Below, one piece after another: positions 49,434 through 61,546 of a stretch of DNA of 64,000 nucleotides; the stretch's first letter is position 1; every line of letters begins with the position of its first letter. The position numbers and the translations under genes were made by a program. Source of the stretch: Myxococcales bacterium (GTDB taxonomy: Bacteria; Myxococcota_A; Polyangia; Haliangiales; Haliangiaceae); the NCBI GenBank assembly GCA_016717005.1, contig JADJUF010000014.1:292501-356500 (forward strand), read 5' to 3'. The notes under the pieces were generated by a model. The model worked only from the letters and a program-made list of their open reading frames with translations. It was not told where the DNA came from and did no database searches.

Positions 49434-50429
49434 TCAGCCGGCGCAGTACGGGCACACCGGGTTGCCGCAGCGGTCGCCGGCGGTCGCGGCCGCGCACGGC
49501 AGGCCGGCGGCGTCGCGGTTCGAGCGCGAGCGGAACCAGTAGGCCGCCTGCTGCACCAGGCGCGGCGACGACGCCGGCCAGGCGGCGCGGTGGCGGCGCA
49601 GATCGAGCGCGCCGGCGTGGCGGCGCCACCAGGCCGCGCGCGCGCCGTAGGTCCGCGGGCCGCGCGGGCGCAGCGCGTCGATCACCCGGGCGACGTTGGC
49701 GTCGACGATCACCAGGTGGTGGCCGTCGACGACCGGGTGCCACGGCGTCAGGCCCGGCGCCAGCTCGGGCACCGTCAGCGTCGCGACGATGAACGTCGCC
49801 AGCTTGTCGGCCACGCGATAGAAGCCGGCGAGGTCGGCGACCAGCGCGTCGGCCCGGGCCGCGGGCGTGGCGTGGGCCGCGCACACCCGCGCGAACCGCG
49901 CGCCGAAGCCGTGATCGCCGTCGTCGCGCAGCCGCAGCCACGCCGAGGTCGCGAGCTTGCCCATGTCGCCCATGCGGCCGATGGCCGAGGTCGCGTCCTT
50001 GACGTGGCACGGCGTGCGCGGGCGATCGGCGCAGGCGCTGGCGCCGCTGGCGTCGGGCACGCGGTAGACGCTGCAGCCGGCGTCGAAGCCGTCGGCCGCG
50101 CGCAGGTGCTGGCAGCGCGCGCCGTCGATCGCCAGCGCCAGCCGGCGCGGCGCCAGCATGGCCTCGGCCGCGCGCCGTGGCATCCCGCGCTGGATCGCCA
50201 TGATGTCGACGTCGCGGCGCGACTGGAACATCGCCAGCGCGACGAACAGCCGGAACAGCGCGCGATCGTCGCCGACCGCGAGCTGGGTCGGATCGACCGC
50301 GAAGCCGCCGACCCGGGCCGGGTCGCAGTAGAACGGCACCACGCCCGGGCCCTCGAGCCGGCCGTGGACGTGGGCCACGTACCAGCCGACCAGCTCGTCG
50401 AGGACCCCGGCGACGCGCGGCCTGGGCAC
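49434..50429 (-). CDS. Unknown protein with C-terminal Cys cluster
   Basis: 331 aa from ATG 50429. The first 150 residues include two Cys in GARCQHLRAADGFDAGCSVY and more in ACADRPRTPCHVKD. The C-terminus ends LPCAAATAGDRCGNPVCPYCAG, a C-x9-C-x4-C-x2-C pattern that could bind zinc or an iron-sulfur cluster. The middle (KLATFIVATLTVPELAPGLTPWHPVVDGHHLVIVDANVARVIDAL) has a helix-hairpin feel reminiscent of DNA glycosylases, but no GPD motif is clear. Function unknown. Confidence 0.6.
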   Translation of the reverse strand: MPRPRVAGVLDELVGWYVAHVHGRLEGPGVVPFYCDPARVGGFAVDPTQLAVGDDRALFRLFVALAMFQSRRDVDIMAIQRGMPRRAAEAMLAPRRLALAIDGARCQHLRAADGFDAGCSVYRVPDASGASACADRPRTPCHVKDATSAIGRMGDMGKLATSAWLRLRDDGDHGFGARFARVCAAHATPAARADALVADLAGFYRVADKLATFIVATLTVPELAPGLTPWHPVVDGHHLVIVDANVARVIDALRPRGPRTYGARAAWWRRHAGALDLRRHRAAWPASSPRLVQQAAYWFRSRSNRDAAGLPCAAATAGDRCGNPVCPYCAG

Positions 50430-50441
50430 GAGCGCGCGTGG

Positions 50442-51257
50442 CTACGGCGCGACGACGGTGGCGTCCTCGACGATCACCGCGTAGCTGTAGCCGCCGCCGA
50501 AGTCCTTGCCGACCGCGACCGTGCCCCGCAGCACGACCAGATCGCCGAGCGCCAGCGGCGCGGCGGTCTCGGCGGTGGTGACGGTCATGTCGCCGGTGCC
50601 GTCCTGGAGGTGGACCCAGTTCTTGCCCATGATGCCGCCGTTGTACTTGACGACCTTGCCGCGCACCGACACCTGCTTGCCGGCGAGGCCGGCGGCGCCC
50701 GCGGTCATCGCCGCGATGGTCTGGCCGCCGGCGACCGGATCGATCTTCTCGGTCACGGTCGGCGGGGCCGTGGGCGAGCCGCCCATCGCCGGCGCGGGTG
50801 CGGCCGGCGCGGCGGCGGCGGCGCCCTCGAGCGGCAGCCCCGGGACGAAGTAGATCTCGTCGAACGTGCGATCGAGCGTGTTGCTGTGGAAGGCGGTCAT
50901 CAGCGAGCCGCCGAGGAACTGGACCTTGGCGCCGACCGCGAGCGTGGTCTCGGGCGCCGCCGCCCAGACCTGGCTGCCGCCGAGATCGATGTGGGCGTAG
51001 GTGTAGCCGCCCGAGTTCATGGTCTCGAGCACCGCGCCGACCTTCGCGCCGGCCTGCGCCGCGGGCGCCGTGCCCATCGGGCCGTGCGGCGCGGTGCCGC
51101 CGGGCGCGGTGCCGCCGGGCGCCACCGGGGCGGCGGTCGTCGTCGCCGGCGGCGTGCCCGGCGTCGGGCCCGTGTCCTTCTTGCAGCCGCCGACCAGCAG
51201 CACGGCCAGGCCAGCGCCCACGAGGGCGCGCGTCAGGTTCGCAGAGGAAGCTCGCAT
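50442..51257 (-). CDS. Lipoprotein with OB-fold-like C-terminal domain
   Basis: 271 aa from ATG 51257. Lipoprotein signal (LAVLLVGGCKKD, Cys about 25), a Pro/Thr/Gly-rich linker, then a domain with GAVLETMNSGGYTYAHIDLGG and a second with KQVSVRGKVVKYNGGIMGKNWVHLQDGTGDMTV, the strand pattern of nucleic-acid-binding-type OB folds found in bacterial lipoproteins. Role unknown. Confidence 0.75.
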   Translation of the reverse strand: MRASSANLTRALVGAGLAVLLVGGCKKDTGPTPGTPPATTTAAPVAPGGTAPGGTAPHGPMGTAPAAQAGAKVGAVLETMNSGGYTYAHIDLGGSQVWAAAPETTLAVGAKVQFLGGSLMTAFHSNTLDRTFDEIYFVPGLPLEGAAAAAPAAPAPAMGGSPTAPPTVTEKIDPVAGGQTIAAMTAGAAGLAGKQVSVRGKVVKYNGGIMGKNWVHLQDGTGDMTVTTAETAAPLALGDLVVLRGTVAVGKDFGGGYSYAVIVEDATVVAP

Positions 51258-51332
51258 GGCGTCGGTCTACCACAGCTTGCAGCGCGCGGCGCGCCGGTCG
51301 CGCCAGCCCCGGGGGCGTCGCCGCGGACCGGC

Positions 51333-53018
51333 TCAGAAGTCGCGCCAGCGATCGAACCAGGCGGCCGCGGTCGCGTCGGCGACGCCGGCCACGGCCGCGA
51401 GCCCGTGGAACGCCTCGCCGATCTCCTCGCGATCGATCGTGTCGAGCCCGTGCTTGCCGTCGAGCGCGTTGAAGGTGGTGATCAGCGCGCGCAGGATCGG
51501 CTCGGCGGCGCCGGCGCCGACGCCGTCACCGAGCGCGGCCCGGGCCTTGCGCCACGCCGCGCACGCCTGCTTGCCGACCGCGGGCGACCGGTCGATCCAG
51601 TCGCGGAACGGGTTGTCGAGGTTGGCGGCGAGCCACGCGTCGGTCTTGGCGCCGCGCAGCTCGACGGTGGCGACCCCGGCCAGGCACGCCCGCCAGCGCG
51701 CGGCGTCGGGCTTGCGGTAGCCGTCGACGCTGGCGTAGGCCAGCGCCGGCCAGGCCTGGGCCGCGACCGGCACCCGCGCGGCGTCGACGCCGTAGCAGTG
51801 GACCAGTTCGAGCCGCCGCAGCCCGGGCAGCCCGGCCAGCGCCTCGATGTCCGGGATCCGGACCGCCGTGCCGTGCAGGTACAGCCCGGCCAGGCCCGGG
51901 TGCGCGACCAGCGGCGCGACCTCGATCGTCGCGGCGTTGACCAGCCGGAGCGACCGCAGCGCCGGCAACCCGCGCACCGGCAGGCGCGGCTGGCCGTCGG
52001 GCCCGGGCCCGATCGTCACGTCGAGCGCGACGCCGTCGCCGGGCTGGACCACCGTGAGCAGGCGGGCGTCGCCCGACACCGACAGCGCGCGGATCGCGCG
52101 CGGCAGCGTCAGCGTCAGCGGCGCCGCGACGTCGACGCTGACCTCGGTCAGGTTGGTGCCGCGCAGATCGATCGCGGCGCGGCCGTGGCGCGACCACGAC
52201 AGCTCGCCGATCATCGGCCGCCCGCGCACGTAGTCGAGCACTCGGGCGTCGGCGCCGGCATAGCCCAGCTTGGTGAGGCGCGGCAACCGGTCGAGCTCGG
52301 CCCAGCGCACCGGCGCGTCGCCGTCGACGAGGTAGAGGTCCGAGCACCCGACGCGGACCACCCGCCGGCTCGAGCCGAGGTCGAGCTCGAGGTCGGTGCC
52401 CGGCCCCATGGGCGCGGCCTTGTAGGCGCGGCGGGCCGCCTCGGGCAGCGCGTCCCAGCGCGCCTGCAGCCGGATCTGCAGCCCGAAGCTGCTCCACCCG
52501 CCGTACGAGTTGCACGCGCCGAGGTCGGCGACCGGCCGGACGCCGACGGCGTGAAACGATGGCGGTGGCGGGGTGGCCTCGACGTGGTGCCAGTCGAGGG
52601 CGCCCTTCCAGTTGTGGTGATCGATGCGCAGGTACGGCACGTCGCGCAGGTCGTCGAGGGTCGGCGCCGCGTCGCCGATCCAGCGGAGCCCGGCCACGCA
52701 CGGCCGACCGTCGGCGGCGCCGACGACGTGACACGCGGTCCAGCGGCCGTCGTCGAGCGGGATCGCGAGCACGGTCCCGATCGCGACCGAAGGTGGCGGT
52801 GGCGTCTTGGGCTTGGCCCGCGCCTTGGGCTTGGCCTTCGCCGGCGCCGGTGGCGCCTTGGGCTTCGTCGGCGCCTTCGCCGACGACGGCGTCTTGGGCC
52901 TGGCCTTCGCCGGCGTCATGCCCGCGGCCTTCGTCGGCGCGTTGGGCCGCGGGGTGACGGCGGGCGTCGAGATCACCGTGCGCTTCGCGGTCGGACGGGC
53001 GGGCTTGCGGGGCGGCAT
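51333..53018 (-). CDS. Leucine-rich-repeat-like protein with a basic Lys/Pro/Ala tail at the N-terminus
   Basis: 561 aa from ATG 53018. The first 75 residues are a low-complexity basic stretch (APTKPKAPPAPAKAKPKARAK) like histone H1-type tails. The middle (about 230-470) has leucine-rich-type repeats (LPRLTKLGYAGAD, LPALRSLRLVNAATIEV, LPGLRRLELVHCYGV). The tail suggests binding to nucleic acid or another acidic partner; this is inference. Confidence 0.65.
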   Translation of the reverse strand: MPPRKPARPTAKRTVISTPAVTPRPNAPTKAAGMTPAKARPKTPSSAKAPTKPKAPPAPAKAKPKARAKPKTPPPPSVAIGTVLAIPLDDGRWTACHVVGAADGRPCVAGLRWIGDAAPTLDDLRDVPYLRIDHHNWKGALDWHHVEATPPPPSFHAVGVRPVADLGACNSYGGWSSFGLQIRLQARWDALPEAARRAYKAAPMGPGTDLELDLGSSRRVVRVGCSDLYLVDGDAPVRWAELDRLPRLTKLGYAGADARVLDYVRGRPMIGELSWSRHGRAAIDLRGTNLTEVSVDVAAPLTLTLPRAIRALSVSGDARLLTVVQPGDGVALDVTIGPGPDGQPRLPVRGLPALRSLRLVNAATIEVAPLVAHPGLAGLYLHGTAVRIPDIEALAGLPGLRRLELVHCYGVDAARVPVAAQAWPALAYASVDGYRKPDAARWRACLAGVATVELRGAKTDAWLAANLDNPFRDWIDRSPAVGKQACAAWRKARAALGDGVGAGAAEPILRALITTFNALDGKHGLDTIDREEIGEAFHGLAAVAGVADATAAAWFDRWRDF

Positions 53019-53156
53019 GGCGACTCCACCGTTCGACCAGCACCGGTCGCGGCGCCGAGCGTATCCGAGGACAGGCGCGGCGGGACCACGATCCTCGGCA
53101 TGAGCGCGCCGATCTCGAGAAGGCCGGCCGGGAGGCCGTGCCGTGGCACAAACGCC

Positions 53157-53189
53157 GAAGGACCCGACAGCTCGCGCTGCGGGTCCTTC
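53157..53189 (-). terminator. Terminator-like hairpin after the tRNA-Asp/tRNA-Val pair
   Basis: GAAGGACCCG/CGGGTCCTTC (10 bp) with a nested CAGC-TCGC-GCTG. On the minus strand it lies downstream of the two tRNAs. The T-tract is short. Confidence 0.6.
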
Positions 53190-53245
53190 CATCGCGTCCA
53201 TTGTCAGGCCCCGCTGAACGGGGTGAGGCACCAGGGACGACTGGC

Positions 53246-53319
<74 letters not shown>

Positions 53320-53348
53320 GAAATCTCAGCTAGTTTTCAAGTGGCTCG

Positions 53349-53420
53349 TAGGCGGAGCAGGGTTCGAACCTGCGACCACTGCCGTGTAAAGGCAATGCTC
53401 TTCCGCTGAGCTATCCGCCC
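53349..53420 (-). tRNA. tRNA-Val(UAC), ordinary type
   Basis: Minus strand. Acceptor GGGCGGA/TCCGCCT, D arm GCTC..GAGC with CGG loop, anticodon loop TTTACAC giving UAC with U33, T loop TTCGAAC. It lies 30 nt upstream of tRNA-Asp, so the two are likely co-transcribed. Confidence 0.92.
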
Positions 53421-53565
53421 GCGTGTCAGCGCGAGGTTGGAGGTTTCTAGACGACCGCCGCGTCGGTGTCAAGGCCGGCGCGCATGATCGCGCGATCGTC
53501 GCGATCGACCCGTGCGACCGAGGGTGGCCGCGGGGAGCGGCACCGCCGCGATGCCGCGCCGGCGC

Positions 53566-55017
53566 TCACAACGCCGCGCGGGTGCCGACCGAGGCCGGCG
53601 GGCTGACGGTCGCGCCGGTGATCGTCGGCGTCGCGGTATCACGGGTGTTGATCCGGATGCGCCCGGCCGCGCCGCCGCCGCCGCCGGTGCCGTCGCCGCC
53701 GCCCAGGCCGGAGCTCGGCGCCAGCAGCGGGTTGACGGTGGTGGTGGCCACGCCCCCGAACCCGCCGCGACCATTGTTGCTGCCGATGCCGTCGCCGACG
53801 CCGCCGGCCGCGCGCGTGGCGTCGTTGCGGCCGAACTCGCCGTCGTTGGCGAGGTGGCCGGCGCCGCCGCCGCCGCCGTTGGCGGTGATCGCCGCCGCCG
53901 CGCCGAGCGTGACCGTGGGCGCTTCGAGGATCAGCCCGCCGCCGGCGCCGCCGCCGCCGCCGCCCCACGCGGTCGAGAAGCCGGCGCCGCCGACCCCGCC
54001 GGCGAACACCTCGGCGCCGGTGCCCTCGACCGTGATCGACACCAGCGAGGTGAGCTGCAGGCCGCCGCCGCCGCCGCCGCCGAGCGCGCCGCCGGAGCCG
54101 TTCATCGCGCCGCGACCGCCGCCGCCACCGCCGACCAGCGGCACCAGCTCGGCCCCGCTGCACGAGGTGATCGCGGCGGCGCCGCCGCCGGCCTGCACCG
54201 ACGCCCCACCGTTGCCGCCGGGCGTCGACATGCCGCCGCCGGCGCCGCCAGTCTCCCACGCGGTCGTCGAGTAGTTGCCCGCGCCGCCGGGCGCGCAGCC
54301 GCCGGCCGCGGTGGTGGGCGTGCCGCCGGCGCCGCCGCCGGGCCCAGGGCAGGAGGTGCAGACGACGCCGGCGTCGGTCTGGCCGCCGCTGGCGTCGACC
54401 CATCCGTGGATCGCGATCGGCCCCGACGCGATCACCGCGGCGGCGCGCCCACCGCGGAACCCGATCCAGGCGTTGCCGTCAGGCACCGACAGCGCCTTGA
54501 CGCCCCACACCCCGAGCTCGACGCTGGTGCCGGTCTGGGTCTGGGTCGCGAACGTGATGCCGGCGTCCGGCGCGGTCCCGGCCGCGCGGATCGGCTGCGG
54601 ATCGTTGCCGCTGTGGTCGTAGCTGACGATGCTGCCGTCGTCGGTGTTGAACACGTACTGCCGGCCGCTGGTCACGATCAGCTCGGCGGTCGCGGCGGTG
54701 GCGGCGCTGGTCGGCACGCCGTTGGACGGCTGGAACACCAAGCAGTGGGCGCCGCCGGTGGTGCCGCAGCCCGCCGGGCAGGTCTCGGTGGTGGGGCCGC
54801 CGCCGCCGCAGGACGTCAGGACGTCGCCGGTGCAGTCGGGCGTGCAGGTCGCGGCGTCGGGGCCGAGCGGCGCGTCGGGATCGACCGCGGCGTCGGGATC
54901 GACGGCCGCGTCGGGATCGACCGCGGCGTCGATCTGGACGACGTCATCACCGCCGCCTTGCGCCGAGAACGAACAGGCCGCGACGGTGGCGGCGAGCGAG
55001 GGCCAGAGCAGACGCAT
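53566..55017 (-). CDS. Gly-rich secreted lipoprotein
   Basis: 483 aa from ATG 55017. Lipoprotein signal (LAATVAACSFSAQ, Cys about 15), then DAAVDPD repeats, a Cys-rich segment (CTPDCTGDVLTSCGGGG..CPAGC) and, from about residue 215, very Gly-rich repeats (GGAGGGMSTPGGNGGASV, GGGGGGRGAMNGSGG) like those of many myxobacterial surface proteins. No enzymatic motif. Confidence 0.75.
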   Translation of the reverse strand: MRLLWPSLAATVAACSFSAQGGGDDVVQIDAAVDPDAAVDPDAAVDPDAPLGPDAATCTPDCTGDVLTSCGGGGPTTETCPAGCGTTGGAHCLVFQPSNGVPTSAATAATAELIVTSGRQYVFNTDDGSIVSYDHSGNDPQPIRAAGTAPDAGITFATQTQTGTSVELGVWGVKALSVPDGNAWIGFRGGRAAAVIASGPIAIHGWVDASGGQTDAGVVCTSCPGPGGGAGGTPTTAAGGCAPGGAGNYSTTAWETGGAGGGMSTPGGNGGASVQAGGGAAAITSCSGAELVPLVGGGGGGRGAMNGSGGALGGGGGGGLQLTSLVSITVEGTGAEVFAGGVGGAGFSTAWGGGGGGAGGGLILEAPTVTLGAAAAITANGGGGGAGHLANDGEFGRNDATRAAGGVGDGIGSNNGRGGFGGVATTTVNPLLAPSSGLGGGDGTGGGGGAAGRIRINTRDTATPTITGATVSPPASVGTRAAL

Positions 55018-55052
55018 CCAGCGACGCTATCACACACGATCGCGAGCGCGGA

Positions 55053-57629
55053 TCAGCGTCGTCGTGGTCGGGCCGCTCGCGTCGGCCGCTTGCGCGCCGG
55101 GGCGCGGCGGCGCGCGGGCGGCGGCGGCGCGGGCGGGCGGGCGTCGAGCTTGTCGAGGCGTTCGCGCAAGGTCGCGGTCGTCGCCCGCAGCGCGGTGACG
55201 TCGTCGCGCAGCCGGGTCAACTCCTCGGTGGCGCCGGCGCCGTCGGCCAGGTCGCGCACGATCTCCTTGCCGCGCCGGCGCAGGCGTCCATCGAGCTCGC
55301 GCGCGATCATCCGCTCGATCGCGGGGACGGCGGTGCGATCGCCCCAGGTCAGCAGCGCCTCGAGCGCCGCGGCCTGGACCCGGAAGTCGCGATCGAGCAG
55401 CAGCTCCTCGACGTGCTCGCGCGCGCGCACCGCGTCGCGGTCGCGGCGGCCCCGGCACAAGGACGCCAGCGCGGTCAGCGCGGCCCGGCGGCCGCCCGAC
55501 GGCGTGCCCCAGCGGGTGCCGGCCACGAGCACGTCGAGCGCGCCGTCGTCGCGGGCCTCGGCCAGGCCGCGGTAGGCGTGCTGGCGGATGACGTCGGTGA
55601 ACGACGGCCGGGTCGCGGCCTGCCGCAACAGCGTCGGCGCCTGCGGGGCCCGGGCCTTGCCGAGCGCCAGGCACGCCTCGGCCTCGACGAAGTAGCTGGC
55701 GTCGCCGCGCTCGACCAGATCGGCCAGGACCGCGGCCACCTTGGTGTCGCGCCGGAACTCGCCGAGCGCGCGCACGATCGCGCGCCGGGCCCGCGGGTGG
55801 GCCTCGGTGATCGTCGCGCGCACCAGCGCGTCGCGCGCGCCGTCGTTGCCGATCGCCGCCAGCGCCGCGGCCGCGGCCCCGCGCACCGCCCAGAAGTCGT
55901 CGTCGGCCAGCGCCCGCACCAGCGCGGCCTGGGCCAGCGGCCCGGCGATCCGCCCCAGGGCCCGGGCGGCGTGGCGGCGATCGCTCGCCAGCGCGGCGCC
56001 GGTCAGCTCGGCGATCCACAGGCGCGGGCTCTTGTCGGTCTCGACCGCGGCCAGGAGCGTCCGGCCGGGATCGAAGACGCACCGGGTCGGCTCGGTCGCC
56101 GCCGGGAAGAACCAGGTGTGGGCCCGCGCGTCGATGACGATCGCGTGCTCGTGCACGACGCCGTCGACCTCGAGCGCGACCTTGGCCGGCAGCCGGAACA
56201 GCGGCGTCGCGCCCTCGACCTTGTGGACCTGCTCGATCTTGACCGCGGCGAGCTTGGCCTCGGCGTCCCAGCTGATCGCGACCTTGAGCTCGGGGTGGCC
56301 GGCGCCGTCGATGACCCACTGGCTGAAGAACCAGTCGAGCACGCGGCCGGTGGCGTCCTCGATCGCGCGCGCGAGGTCGCGCGTCTCGACCGCGCCGTGG
56401 CGGTGCTTGCCCAGGTAGTGCCGCAGGCTCTTCCACAGGTCGTCGTCGCCCAGCTCCTGCCGCAGCATGTGCAGGACCCGCCCGCCCTTCTCGTACAGGT
56501 GGTGATCGAAGATGTCGATCGGCTCGTCGTAGAGCTTGGTCGCGACCGTGCGCCGGTAGCGACCGCCGTCCTCGCCGAAGTACATCTCGGCCCACTCGTC
56601 GAGCTCGAGGTCGGCGGCGTCGCGGCCCTCGTGGTGCTCGCGCCACAGGTACTCGGCGTAGGTCGCGAAGCCCTCGTTGAGCCAGCCCTCGCCCCACTCG
56701 CGGCACGTCACCAGGTCGCCGAACCACTGGTGGGCGAGCTCGTGCGCGACCAGCGCGTCGATGTCGTAGTCGAGCGCGGCCCGCTCGTCCATCAGGATGA
56801 CGTCGGTCAGCGTGGTCGCGCTGGTGTTCTCCATGCCGCCGAAGATGAAGTCGGCGGCGAACACCTGGGCGTAGCGCGGGTACGGGTAGTCGACGCCGAA
56901 CGTGCGCGAGAACAGCTCGAGCATCGCCGGCGTGCGCGCGAGCGTGCGCTGGGCCTCGGCCTCGCGGCCGCGCACGACGTGGTAGGTGACCGGCACGTCG
57001 CGCCACCGCGCCTCGATCGTCGCCAGGTCGCCGGCGACCAGCGTCACCAGGTAGCAGGCGTGCGGGACGTCGAGCCGCCAGTGCAGCGTGCGCTGCCCGC
57101 CGGCGCGGCGATCGTCGGCGAGCACGCCGTTGGACAGCGCGGTCCAGGCCGCGGGCACGGTCGCGATCACCTCGCTCGTGGCCTTCTCGTGCGGCGCGTC
57201 GACGCACGGGAACCAATGGCGCGAGTCCTCGTCCTGGCCCTGGGTCCAGGCCATGGCCGGCTTGTCGGGGTAGCCGGGATCGGGCGCGGTGAAGTACAGG
57301 CCGCGGCGGGGCTGGGCCCGGTAGTCGACCTCGATCGCCAGGCGGGCGCCGCCGGCGCGCCGGGCCACGGCGATCCGCAGCGCGCGGCCGTCGTTGGTGA
57401 AGGTGGCGCCGGCGCCGTCGACCCGGACCGCGGCGACCTCGAGCTCGACCGCGTCGAGGCGGACCTCGGTGATGGCCGCGGCGATGACGGTCGCGGTGAT
57501 CGTGGCGGTGCCGGCGATCGTCCGCGCCGCGGGGTCGAGCGTCACCTCGAGGCGGTAGTGCTCGACGTCGATCGGACGGTCGGGCGCGAACCGAGGGCGG
57601 GTGCCGGGCAGCGCGAACTCACGGCTCAT
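55053..57629 (-). CDS. M1-family zinc aminopeptidase with HEAT-repeat C-terminus
   Basis: 858 aa from ATG 57629. N-terminal beta domain, then the gluzincin core: GGMEN exopeptidase motif near residue 263 and HELAHQWFGD near 298, with the distal Glu in GWLNEGFATYAEY. Residues about 550-800 form HEAT-type repeats (VRGAAAAALAAIGNDGARDALV, RGLAEARDDGALDVLV). A basic Pro/Arg tail ends the protein. It cleaves N-terminal residues from peptides. No signal peptide, so cytoplasmic. Confidence 0.92.
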   Translation of the reverse strand: MSREFALPGTRPRFAPDRPIDVEHYRLEVTLDPAARTIAGTATITATVIAAAITEVRLDAVELEVAAVRVDGAGATFTNDGRALRIAVARRAGGARLAIEVDYRAQPRRGLYFTAPDPGYPDKPAMAWTQGQDEDSRHWFPCVDAPHEKATSEVIATVPAAWTALSNGVLADDRRAGGQRTLHWRLDVPHACYLVTLVAGDLATIEARWRDVPVTYHVVRGREAEAQRTLARTPAMLELFSRTFGVDYPYPRYAQVFAADFIFGGMENTSATTLTDVILMDERAALDYDIDALVAHELAHQWFGDLVTCREWGEGWLNEGFATYAEYLWREHHEGRDAADLELDEWAEMYFGEDGGRYRRTVATKLYDEPIDIFDHHLYEKGGRVLHMLRQELGDDDLWKSLRHYLGKHRHGAVETRDLARAIEDATGRVLDWFFSQWVIDGAGHPELKVAISWDAEAKLAAVKIEQVHKVEGATPLFRLPAKVALEVDGVVHEHAIVIDARAHTWFFPAATEPTRCVFDPGRTLLAAVETDKSPRLWIAELTGAALASDRRHAARALGRIAGPLAQAALVRALADDDFWAVRGAAAAALAAIGNDGARDALVRATITEAHPRARRAIVRALGEFRRDTKVAAVLADLVERGDASYFVEAEACLALGKARAPQAPTLLRQAATRPSFTDVIRQHAYRGLAEARDDGALDVLVAGTRWGTPSGGRRAALTALASLCRGRRDRDAVRAREHVEELLLDRDFRVQAAALEALLTWGDRTAVPAIERMIARELDGRLRRRGKEIVRDLADGAGATEELTRLRDDVTALRATTATLRERLDKLDARPPAPPPPARRRAPARKRPTRAARPRRR

Positions 57630-57676
57630 CGTCAGCGACGGTCGCACGGGCCGCCGCTCCCGACAAGGCGCGGGCG

Positions 57677-58777
57677 TCAGGCGGCGCGGGCCGGCGCCGC
57701 GGCGACGGCGCCGAAGGTGATCGCGCCGTGGCTGTAGGTCGGGGCCAGGCCCGGCGCCAGCGGGTGGCGGACCATCTCCGACGACGCGAAGTGCTGCGGG
57801 AACTCCGGGCGCTCGGGGCAGGGATCGGCCAGGGTCTTCTCGAGCACCATCGACGTGTACTGATCGAGCGACGCCTCGCGGGTGTTGCCGTTGAGGATCA
57901 CCTCGACGCCGCGATCGCGGGCGTAGGCGCGCACCCCGGCGATGCGGCTGGCCTCGGGGGCGTAGGCGTCGACGCACACGCCGTTCTCGCTGATCGTCCA
58001 CAGCCCGCGGTCGGTGACGACGACCGGCGTGTGGTTGCCGGCGGTGTGGCCGGGCGTGCGCACCAGCGCGAAGCCGGCGCCGAGCGCGTAGTCGCCGTCG
58101 AGCGCGACGATCTTGGCCGGATCGATCGCGCGCAGCCCGTCGGCGACGTACCAGTCGCGCTGGAGCGGGTGGGCGCAGGCGTGGGTGGCCAGCTCGGCGC
58201 CCTGGGCCAGCAGGCGAGCGTTGGGCAAGAGCGCCGGCGTCGGCGCGGCCGCGCCGGGCTCGGGCGCGGTGGTGCCGAGCAGGCCCCGCAGATCCTGGAC
58301 GTGGTGGTGATCGAAGGTGACGTAGTCGATGGCCGCGGGGTCGACGCCCCACCCGGCCAGCGCGGTCGCGACCGCGCCGTGGCGCTGGGTCATCACGCGC
58401 TGGGCCACGAACCGGCCGTAGCGCTCGAGCTGGCGCGCGAAGAACGGCGCGTGCAGCGACCGATCGGGGTCGCTCGGGTTGACGAGGATCGACACCACCC
58501 GCGCGCCGACCCGGACCTGCACCAGCTGGACCCGGTTGCGCATCATCACGTACGGCGCCGGCGAGGCCGCGGCCCCGGTCAGCGCGTACGCGGTCGGGTA
58601 CGGGAACGTGATCAGGTCGGCCGTGCGCACGCACCGCGCCGGGCCGGCGGCGGCGAGGCGATCGCGCAGCCGGCGCGCGCCCGCGCGGACCGCGTCGAGG
58701 CGGACCCCGGGGTTGGCCTCGACCCAGGCGGGGTCGAGATCGGTCAGGCGGACGAGCTCGGGCGGCGCGGTCGACAT
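57677..58777 (-). CDS. Metallo-beta-lactamase-fold hydrolase
   Basis: 366 aa from ATG 58777. The motif YVTFDHHHVQDL stands in for the MBL HxHxDH box, with VRTPGHTAGNHTPVV for the next His and LDGDYALGAGF nearby; the pattern is a variant, so metal binding is likely but the reaction is unknown. It sits upstream of the M1 aminopeptidase with a 47-nt gap. Confidence 0.7.
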   Translation of the reverse strand: MSTAPPELVRLTDLDPAWVEANPGVRLDAVRAGARRLRDRLAAAGPARCVRTADLITFPYPTAYALTGAAASPAPYVMMRNRVQLVQVRVGARVVSILVNPSDPDRSLHAPFFARQLERYGRFVAQRVMTQRHGAVATALAGWGVDPAAIDYVTFDHHHVQDLRGLLGTTAPEPGAAAPTPALLPNARLLAQGAELATHACAHPLQRDWYVADGLRAIDPAKIVALDGDYALGAGFALVRTPGHTAGNHTPVVVTDRGLWTISENGVCVDAYAPEASRIAGVRAYARDRGVEVILNGNTREASLDQYTSMVLEKTLADPCPERPEFPQHFASSEMVRHPLAPGLAPTYSHGAITFGAVAAAPARAA

Positions 58778-58817
58778 CGCCCGACGCTACCGCACAACCG
58801 CCGGGCGCCCAGCGCCG

Positions 58818-61460
<2,643 letters not shown>

Positions 61461-61546
61461 GGCCGGAGTATCGCACCGGATCGACTGGACCTACGACCCC
61501 GCCGCCGGTTCCCGCCGCCGGGCAACCTGAGGTAGGCTGCGCGCCG

